DNA of 64,000 nucleotides, from assembly GCF_041734735.1 (NCBI RefSeq), contig NC_134880.1:33056301-33120300 (forward strand). The letters run 5' to 3'. How positions within the stretch are numbered: the stretch's first letter is position 1; every line of letters begins with the position of its first letter. The position numbers and the translations under genes were made by a program. The notes under the pieces are model-generated. The model made no database searches. It was not told where the DNA came from and saw nothing but the letters and a program-made list of their open reading frames with translations. Positions 55,613-64,000 of this stretch are shown here, piece by piece. This DNA is from Babylonia areolata. Taxonomy: Eukaryota; Mollusca; Gastropoda; Neogastropoda; Buccinidae.

Positions 55613-57488
55613 TCAAGTTGTTGACATGCCCGTTCAATCCTATATTCAATCGACAATACACGTGATGGAAAGTTGGAGAAGGAGACTGTTAAATATTTAT
55701 TCAGAGAAAGATTTGTGAACGCCACATCACTTACTGGATTATACCCCAAACTGCCATAAAAATATCCACAGAATCAGTCGGAATTCACAGTTAAAAATTG
55801 TAAACCATGCGAGTTAATACCCTTGAATTGATGAAACGAAACAATTTCCAGTCTGGACTTTTATCAAAATGAAGTCCTTTTCACTTCATACGATGTTTAG
55901 AAGTACTTGTACTTGGCTCTACATGTTATTAGTTTAACAAAATAATCAATTTTCATATCAACTTTAAAACTATAAAACTAGAATGAACATAAAAGAGAAA
56001 TTGAATCAACCGTGTCCTTACTACATTCCCGGCGGGTGTAACTAAACTTGTACATCTATCTGGATCTAGAGAAAACGGCTAAATGTTGCAGTGTGGTTTC
56101 GGCGATAGCCACGTCTCCTTTACCGCGGACTTAAAAAGAATTTTTTATTGCCCTTAAAGATTTTTTGAATGCCCAAGGTACACCAGAATAATATGATTTA
56201 AACAGCGTTCTCACTGCGAATACCGCAATTGATTTATCGCCCTTTAAAAAGGTATGTTCAAATATTAAATTTTAGAACGTCAGACAAGGATCCATGATAG
56301 TGTAATGGGTAAGACAGTTTCTTGTCATCCGAACACACGGGGTTCAAATCTGGTTAGGACTTTTTTCTTTTCTTTTTTTTCTTTTTTTTTTCAACTCAGA
56401 GCTTTATAATAAATACAGAACACATTTTAACGATTAGATTTTTTTTTAAAAGTGTTTCACAAGTGAGTCTTGAAGGCGTTGCCTCTCTTGTTATCATATA
56501 TTACAAAAATTGTGTTATTTGTATATTTTCATGGAAACAATAATGTTACACAGATTAAATATCATACGTACGTATGTGCTAGTTCGGTTATTAAGTCACC
56601 ATTTTCTGGCATATTTTCCACGTTGACTGTATTAGTTTTTGTAATGTGATCATTTTGCTATTAGTTAATGGAGTTACAAAGTTATGCATGTTCGAAGAAA
56701 AAACTGTTGAAAACGTGTTAACTATTTTTCATTCACTACCAGCTGGGTTCAATTTTGACTATGGATTTGTTCGATTTTGCTGTTTTTAAAAAAGGGAATG
56801 TTCATTATAAATTTACATCGATGTATGGAGACAATGGGCAGATTCCAACTGGAAGAGGAAACCATGTCACCATGGACGACAGACTGTTGTCCATACAGAT
56901 TAAACCCCCCTGGAAGGGAGCACTCTTCATCTTTGTTTCGTCACTATCAGTCATGCTTTCAAAAATCTATGAGATAAATTTTGGAACTGATAAATAATAG
57001 TAGTCGAAAATAAAACGTATACTCTCGTTCACTCTCTCTCTTACCGCCCAGCCAACAGTTTGTACCCTCTACTAATAAACATTGATTTTCACATGTTTCA
57101 TCCTTTTTTTTTCGGTTTTTTTCCCCACTGGACAGAGGAGTAAGTGAATCAGCGTATTTCCAACAGCCACACTTGTTTTCACGTGATTTGCTGTGGTGTC
57201 GTTGACTATGGGTGATAGTCGTTCACAAAAAAAGAAGAAGATTTTTGGCTTATTTGGTAATGTTTCTGCAATACATCTCTCACTCGTTCTTAATGTAAAT
57301 TTTTGCTTTACTATCCCCTTAATAAGTCAATTAAGTCTGCATAAATATTTTTGATGCTCACTTTCGATGTATTCCTTAAAGCCCCTGTTGTCGTCTATCA
57401 TTGTCATCATCATCACGATGCTTTCATTCGCTCACATTGTGTTTAACGTCTTGTGTATGGTGACAGTTAATGCGTTGCGATGCATTAA
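55613..57488. other. Intergenic, AT-rich; upstream of the host gene
   Basis: No coding family recognised. It holds a tRNA-like sequence at 56288-56361 and T-rich blocks at 56362-56392. A promoter for the downstream gene may lie here or beyond, because its first exon may not be identified. Confidence 0.4.
56288..56361 (+). repeat. tRNA-like sequence (tRNA pseudogene or SINE head)
   Basis: A-box-like TAGTGTAATGGGTAAG at 56298 and B-box-like GGGGTTCAAATC at 56339-56350, 74 bp in all, followed by a T-run that could terminate Pol III. Anticodon-loop-like TTGTCAT is visible. The acceptor and T stems pair poorly, so it is not called as a functional tRNA. Confidence 0.4.
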
Positions 57489-60332
57489 ATGATGCTGTAC
57501 ACCTCTTTTCCCGTGCCAGCCTTGCTCCTGCTCTGCAACAGCAGGTGGGGGTTCAGCCTGCCGGCCCTGCGCTTAACTAGGCCTCTGGTCAGAACTCATC
57601 CCCACGTCCATATGGAGCCAAGACACCCTGACGCCGGTCCTGACCTCCGCGTGCCTGGTCCTCAGTTCTATGCAAGGGATGCTTACCATGCATTTCCTGT
57701 CGGCTCGGGTCCAAACCTGGAAAGACCACAACAAAGTCGTCCTTCGACAAAACGCATACAAACGGCTTTCACGGACACAGAGTTGCGATCAGAGGAAGAA
57801 GTGGCTGGTGAAGACATCATGCAGAAAAGGAACGATAACTCAGCAGCTTCAATGGTGTTAGCCACTGGCTTTCCTGTCAACAGCAGTGGTGAGAATGAGA
57901 ACGTGGTGCCTGGCATTGTGCACTCTGTTCTGAGCAACAGCCATGGACAGGGAGGGCAAAGGGGCCAAGGACTATCTGAGGAGGAATTAAACGAAAGGGC
58001 TGAAAGCACTGAACTGCAGCACTTGGCAGGACCTGTCTTCAGAGGTAGCGTTATCAGGAATGACGATAGCAGATTCACGGTGTCCACTATTTCTTCGTCT
58101 CCGATCATGTATACCGCCGTCAGTGAAAACTCCGTCACTCTGGTGCCTGTTGTTCACCTTCCTCCTGTTGTGAACCAAGCACAGAACTCGGCACACACAT
58201 GGACCACACAAACCAGCATACCTTCTGATCAACAGTCCCTCGATGAAACACAAGTGGATTTTTCTAATGACGTTTCTAATACACAAGCCTCTATCAGTCA
58301 GCTAGAGAATGACTTCACATCAACTACCCTACCAGGCACACAATCAAGAAGTGATGGACATATAGGTTTTGACATCTCCATGACTGCAGGGTCTGAAATC
58401 AAAACTGCAGAAACACTGCCAGTAAGGGGGTTCGATCTGCCTTTGATGCCACATGGAAACATTCTGGAGTTTTCTACATTGTCCACATCGTCCACGCAAA
58501 TCTCACCATCAAGCCAAGGAAATGTATTCAGAGATCCAGAGCGTGTTACTGGGTCACGTCCATTAGTGAGTGCACGCCGCACAACAACACAGTTCCCGAT
58601 GTCCTCTCAGCAACATACGCTGGACCACCAAGCGGAACTCTCTGGTCGGCCATCTAGATCAAACACTCGCCCAACATTTGGGTCGGCACTAACACCCCCT
58701 GTTACAACACCAAGTGGAACTGAATATACAGCATCTGTATCATCTCATGCAGCACAAAGTGAGTCTCTGGTTACAGACGCCTCCGAGCCCAGCAATACGC
58801 GCAGTTCCAGCACACAGTATGGTATTTCTTTATCTTCTGTGGGCCTCGTCAACCCAGCACAGCCCCAAACAATTGCTGAAATTGAACATCACATGTTTCC
58901 TGTCAACACTGCAACCTCTTCTTCGTCCTTCATAGCTTCCTATTTCTCGTCCATATCAGCATCAGCAAGGTCCACTTCAGATGTCATCTCCACATCGTGG
59001 GAGTCTTCCGGGTCTTCAGTTCAGACACATACCCACCCCACAGTCATTCAAACAAACTTCTCCTCTGCAGAACAAGTTGTCCAATCAACGCCTCTTGTTT
59101 CCACAAAGCAAGAGGGACAAACTATACCAGGGGGCAATCAAGGTGTAACAATAAGTGAAGAGGCATCTGTTACTCATGCTTCCGAATTTTATCCCGAAAC
59201 TGAAGCAAGAAGATCATCCACCTTCTTCACATTGTTAGCATATTCCTCGAATTCTACAACTGTGTCAACAACAACACCCACGTTTCAAGAACGAACTTCA
59301 GTGATACAGAGTCCAGGTATGGACCAGGAAACATCACCTGGTGCTGGTACGACCATAAAAACAAACTCTCAGAAAGAATCAGAAGATTTTACAGAAATAA
59401 GTCTTCAGAACGGTGGAACCTTCAGTGGAACAGAAAGGTCTGCACATTCAAACCCATTTGCAATCACAACACCTGCATTAACTCCCCTCGAAACACCTCA
59501 GTCAGGTACAGCTGATATACAGTCCACAAATGCACCGACCAGGTTCATGATCCCGTTTGTGTCAACTCAGACTGTACAATCGACGGAAGTGCTGAGAGAA
59601 TACCGTCAGCCAGATTCATCTAGCTCTGGATTACCATTTGAAGACGACACTATTCTTAATGAGACACCACATTCAGTACTTAACTCTGGAGCTTCAACTC
59701 AAAACAACCTGAGCTTCAACACACAGGTAGAAACCAACACACATATCAGCATATATAACACTAATGATGACCTTAAGAAAGATACAGACACCAGAAGTGA
59801 ACTGAACACGGTATCAAGTTCCAGTCCTCAGAATACCAGTATTCCCCCAAACAGGACGACCTCTATCAGTTCAGTTATTCAAAACCAGATCCACACCCCA
59901 CATATCGGTAGCCATGAGGGAAACGACTCCGGAGGGAGCTCAGCCAGCAACAAGACTGGCAATAGTTCCTTCATAAACCAGGAAAGCAACGCCAGCTCCA
60001 GCACCAACACCACAAGTAACACTAACCTTCAGCACCTGGAAAACGGTCACAGTAGTTCACAGAACAGTGACATGGACAATTCTGCAGCCCCTCCCACAGC
60101 TTTTTCTTCAAATGTATTGTCTTCAACAGCGACACAACAACCCGTGACAGCGTCCTCTCTGGAACACACGGAAGTGGTGCCGGTGAGCATGAACTATTCT
60201 TCTGTGATCCCACAGATGACTCCCGCGTTGACGGGCCCTGTGTATATTGAGATCAAACTGAAGATGACCTGGACAGAGTTCTGCAGTAATGAGCCCATCT
60301 TCTGCTTGGAACTGGTAGATATCGTTAGAGAG
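57489..60332 (+). CDS. Host gene, giant Ser/Thr-rich extracellular exon
   Basis: 948 codons open to a GAG|GTAATA donor. It is rich in Ser and Thr, with many Asn-X-Ser/Thr sites (NSS, NST, NRT, NTT), as in mucin-like stalks. The end gives GPVYIEIKLKMTWTEFCSNE then PIFCLELVDIVRE, the start of a compact domain with Cys residues. The start at 57489 (MMLYTSFPVPALLLLC) could be a weak signal peptide, but splice-acceptor-like CCCGTGCCAG and CAACAGCAG lie at 57519-57543, so this may be an internal exon. The layout (long S/T-rich ectodomain, small domain, one membrane span) resembles KIAA1549/UPF0606-type proteins. That family call is tentative. Confidence 0.75.
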
Positions 60333-60710
60333 GTAATACCTTTTTGCTTCACAATGCTTTTAAAATTTTGTCTTACTGAATTGAAAGGTACAATTACATG
60401 CATTTTCCTGATTCAGGGATGTATATGAGAAACGCACATTCATACACGTACGTATAGGTAATAAAGACATTAATGCATAGATTAATATAAATGTTTTCTT
60501 TGATTAAAACTACATGATCAATGGTTCAGAATTAAGAAAATAAATGGCAAACAAAATACTTTCCAATCAAACAACAGTCAAGGAAAACTGACAGTGTAGT
60601 AACTGTGAACACATAGCGAGAACTCCATCGGATAAATACTTACCTGTGTTGTTTTTTTTGTTTGTTTGTTTTGTTTTGTTTCTTTTGTTGTTGTTGTTGT
60701 TGTTTTTCAG
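60333..60710 (+). other. Intron 1 of the host gene (phase 0)
   Basis: GTAATA donor, TTGTTGTTGTTTTTCAG acceptor. 378 bp with a T/G-rich pyrimidine tract. Confidence 0.75.
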
Positions 60711-60947
60711 GACGGACAGATTGAGTCATTTACGGCCGATCAAATCAGAATCTTGGAAAACCCGCGAAAGACATGCGCTCTTCGAACTTCGGACCAACAG
60801 GATTTTACAGCGGAAGAAGGGGAGATCGAGGTGCAGCTATATCTGGTCAACAAGTCCCACCATTATGACGTCAACCTGACCTATGTCTGCGCCATGCTGA
60901 TCAAACAGGGTTTTGACCTCAGAGAAACTTCTATGTTTAAGAACAGG
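60711..60947 (+). CDS. Host gene exon, globular domain
   Basis: 79 codons, phase 0 on both sides: DGQIESFTADQIRILENPRK, a Cys (TCA), then GEIEVQLYLVNKSHHYDVNL and TYVCAMLIKQGFDLRETSMF, ending FKNR. Alternating strand-helix-strand pattern fits a small ferredoxin-like or SEA-like fold, together with the end of the previous exon. Donor AGG|GTGAGT. Confidence 0.75.
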
Positions 60948-61708
60948 GTGAGTGGATGCATGGTGTTTGGCAAGCGGACTGGAATAGGGTGGTTAATGTC
61001 TCGGCACATACATTGGCAACAGATTATTATTAAAACACAGCATTTTGAAAATCTATAATTGTTAGAGAGAGAGACAGAATTCTGTTGTATAGGCCATATG
61101 ATCCGTTACATATATATTATATTATACTATGGACATGATCAACAATGTCAAATAAATCTTCAAAAGAAAAAGAATCAAGAAAAAGGGGATAAAACGTTAA
61201 CGACGTCGATTTGCGTAATGAATGTATCCGCCAAGGTCACGGAGCAATGCTCATCTTTCATCAAACGTTGAAACCCAGTCATCGAAGGAGAAAGAGTGTA
61301 TTTTAAGGAATATACTTCTGTTGTAAATCGTGATTTCTGTGCAGTGGAAAAGAAAACCAGTTCTGTTTCTGTATCATTATGGCAGAATGAGCATATGAGG
61401 CCTTGCTCTGATACAGCAGTGTAACATTTTCGTGTGTTTGAGGTGACATGTTTGATTGACTTAATTAAGAATGATGAAAATTGAAGGCGAGCCGTAGATT
61501 TGTTCCGGATCCGGTTCGCAAATCGACTTTTCACACTTCCCCGTTTTCACCTTTGATTTTACTCAGTGATAAGTTGGACTTTTTGATGGTGATGTTTTGA
61601 TGGTTACACTATCATCTGTTGACCTCTCAATTGTTGTCTCCGCCTAAATTTTCGCCGACCGAAATCAGCTGTTACTGTGTCTTTTTCTCTAGTATAGGGA
61701 TCACACAC

Positions 61709-61752
<44 letters not shown>

Positions 61753-61807
61753 TATATATATATATATAATGTGTGTGTGTGTGTGTGGTGTGTGTGTGAT
61801 CCCTATA

Positions 61808-61850
<43 letters not shown>

Positions 61851-63327
61851 GGCCAAGAAAGGGGATATATTCACTGGAAATAACACACACACACACACAC
61901 CACACACACAGTCCACGTCAAATCTGAACTGGTCGGACTTAGATCCACCAATTGAAATAGTGGATCTAACCTCAACCGATTTTGTCTGTCACTGCCTAGG
62001 CAAAAATAGCCTTGAAACCAGCTGAAATATAACGTAATCACTTCCCAGACTCATGCTATATTCATAGGTATGTGAGACAAAGCCTAGCGAATCAACTGTT
62101 TCTTACATGGTAACGCGACACTTGCCAAACCAGTGTGTTGACGTCACAGCGATTGGCGCCAAAACTGTCGTCCAGTAAGTCGCACACATATGGGGCGCTT
62201 TTCGCGCCACTATACGTCACAGTCGGTTCCCGTGATGTTCTCATTGGTCAAAATGATCGGTTTATTCCGTTGGCGAACTGAACAAGGATTCCCCGAGCTG
62301 CTGCTGTGAACTGATCAGCATTGCTTTTCAGGGGATGAAGGTGACTGTGTAAAGCGGTCGGGTTTAGATCATTAAAAATCGGTCAGAATTAGATCACCTT
62401 ACCCTAACTAATGATAAGCTTATGTACTTACAATTTATAACACCATTATGGTATGTTTTGTATTGTGGTAAAATACTTACACATTGTCCAAGGAAAAAAA
62501 AAAAAAAAGCCTCATGAAACTGTCATCATCCGTTCTCGCAGTTTGGGTACTCAAGGATTATGTTTTCCCTTTCTGAAAATTGGCGTGACTCTCGCAGTGT
62601 TTAAGCTTAACAAACAGGGTAATAATTGTTCTCTCGCTGAAATTTGTTTTTCCGGGTCGAGTCTTTGAACTCCGTATGCAGTTGAAACCGTACAAACACT
62701 AGTATCATCTGGGCGTGCTGACTGTGTACGAGAGCGTTGCAGTTGCACAGGGATTTGGAAACATTCAGAGGACACGACGAAACTCGCCCAGCAGTTCTCG
62801 CAATTAACCTGTTTGTTAACCAGACGGCAAAATGCCACAGAATTTGCAGTTTGACACAAATTTTATTTTTGATGTGAAATATGACCAGCAATACACGGCG
62901 ATATGCAACCTTTACAGCGTCTTGAAATACAGCAAATCGATACTTAACAAATCTGAAAACAACAACAGAAGAATGCTGGTGATGTCAAAATGTCAGAAAA
63001 ATAAGAATGAGTGTAGCGAAATAAAAAAGAAAAAAAAAGGGAAGACAAAATCACATCACCATCATCTCAAGTCAAAATCTAAAACTAAAAGGGATTGTCA
63101 CTTAAATTCCATGCTACTTTTGTTGTTAACGTTGTAACGTTTCTTCTTTTTTTACGCACGTCTGCATGTTTCTCTCTCGTGAATCTATTTCATTGCATCT
63201 TTCTTCTTTCTTTCTTTATCATCTCTTTCATTCTTTATTTCTCTGTCTGAGCCCATCATTTCCCGACCCTCACTAATGTGGCCCGACAGAGAGGTCAGTG
63301 CATGTTACTGACCCCTGTTGTGTCCAG
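60948..63327 (+). other. Intron 2 of the host gene, with hairpin-forming AC/TA/GT block
   Basis: 2,380 bp. It holds the palindrome at 61692-61808, a (TA)n at 61811-61845, and no other recognised gene. The acceptor is taken as TTGTGTCCAG|CTG at 63327. An alternative AG at 63298 would add ten codons (CATGTTACTGACC) in frame. Confidence 0.6.
61692..61808. repeat. Palindrome with AC and GT arms around (TA)n
   Basis: GTATAGGGATCACACACAC at the left and GTGTGTGTGATCCCTATAC at the right are reverse complements, continuing through (AC)n and (GT)n to a TA centre at about 61752-61769. The total is about 117 bp and could extrude as a hairpin. Confidence 0.9.
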
Positions 63328-63519
63328 CTGATCAAGGTCCAGCTCCACGAGCTGTCTCATCACTATGGCAACGGACGGCCCCCCGCCGGGGACCTTGGTA
63401 ACGTAGGCAGCAGTCGTGACGATTACGATAATGATTTCATGGACGAGCCCGGCGTTACTATCGTCATCAGCATAGCTGCTGTGGGCGGTGTGTGCTGCGG
63501 GGTACTGATCATCATGCAG
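63328..63519 (+). CDS. Host gene exon, stalk end and transmembrane segment
   Basis: 64 codons, phase 0: LIKVQLHELSHHYGNGRPPA, GDLGNVGSSRDDYDNDFMDE, then PGVTIVISIAAVGGVCCGVL and IIMQ. The last 20 residues before the donor CAG|GTGCGT are a membrane helix with Gly/Cys residues, preceded by an acidic DDYDNDFMDE. The cytosolic part must lie in later exons to the right of the window. Confidence 0.8.
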
Positions 63520-64000
63520 GTGCGTGTCTGTGTGTTTACATGAATTTAATGCAGTGAACATAAAAGGTGTTGAATGTGTGTGTGTGTGTGTGTGTGTGTG
63601 TGTTGTGTGTGTGAACATGCAGAGGTGTTATATAAAGGAAAATGGTACCAGACAACCCGTCTTCTGCACAGTATCAAAGAACATGTTTATACATTAATTT
63701 TGTACTCGTTTGTTTGAGCCCGTCCGACTGAACATATTTCTTTGTTCTGTTTGCTGTAATCGTGAGTAACATCATCACAATCTGCTTTGTCGGCACGTTG
63801 ACATTTGAGGCAATGAAGTCGTTGACAAACTCGCTAAGAATACCATAAACCAGTAACTGTCTCGCACCATGATGCCGTTTACCCAGGGTTCAATCCGATG
63901 TGAAACACTTGTGGCAAGAGAAATGGAAGAAGTCCCTTGACGGTCGGCTGGCAAAAATCAACATGGTTTGATCTAAACCATCATGCATCACCTTGCTTTT
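63520..64000 (+). other. Intron 3 of the host gene, cut by window edge
   Basis: Starts GTGCGT. (GT)n at 63573-63611. No further exon was recognised before 64000. Confidence 0.6.

Noticed and set aside
62832-63137. 101-codon frame in intron 2, starting MPQNLQFDTNFIF
   Set aside because: Lys/Asn-rich chance frame, no splice signals in phase with the host gene, no family motif.
1-64000. CRISPR arrays, bacterial operons, ribosome-binding sites, rRNA genes
   Set aside because: None seen. The direct repeats present are microsatellites or transposon copies and the gene structure is eukaryotic.

Overview
This window looks like repeat-rich DNA from a marine mollusc, most likely a gastropod. The evidence is the repeat content: RTE, L2 and RNase H-bearing LINEs, long tRNA-derived SINEs, CA/GT and TA microsatellites throughout, spliced genes with GT-AG introns, and no bacterial-style gene packing. 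The gastropod assignment rests on recalled similarity of these repeats to molluscan ones and was not checked against a database.

Layout. 1-3400: an L2-like LINE cut by the window edge, then microsatellites. 3951-6101: a 5'-truncated copy of an RNase H-bearing LINE (here LINE2). 7590-8325: a Ty3/Gypsy integrase fossil. 8.4-8.9 kb: a degenerate satellite. 9.4-15.6 kb: RTE and CR1-like scraps plus a long tRNA-derived SINE. 15.6-24.9 kb: a second RNase H-bearing LINE (LINE1) split by a nearly whole, full-length LINE2 with target-site duplications. 24.9-26.2 kb: more LINE scraps. 26.8-30.8 kb: a long, broken RTE element (RTE-C). 30.8-31.15 kb: a broken copy of the host gene UFC1, the E2 of the UFM1 pathway. 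32.2-44.8 kb: one LINE (LINE3) interrupted twice, by a young Ty3/Gypsy element and by a piggyBac-like element that itself contains LINE2 and RTE pieces, the RTE piece in turn holding a SINE. 44.9-52.3 kb: LINE ends, an unclassified repeat (R1) and a terminal-inverted-repeat DNA element. 52.4-54.9 kb: an RTE copy with one internal stop, inserted into R1 with a 13-bp duplication.

The only convincing live host gene is on the + strand from about 57.5 kb to the right edge. It has a giant Ser/Thr-rich extracellular exon, a small globular domain and one membrane span, all joined in phase 0. It resembles a mucin-like or KIAA1549-type single-pass membrane protein, but the family name is tentative.

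The elements interact as donors and targets. LINE2 and RTE copies show TPRT hallmarks (target-site duplications, 5' truncation, simple-sequence tails). The nesting gives a relative time order: LINE3 came first, then the Gypsy and piggyBac insertions, then material inside piggyBac, then the SINE. LINE2 copies end in a shared structured 125-bp module that looks like the recognition end this LINE uses and that SINEs may have borrowed.
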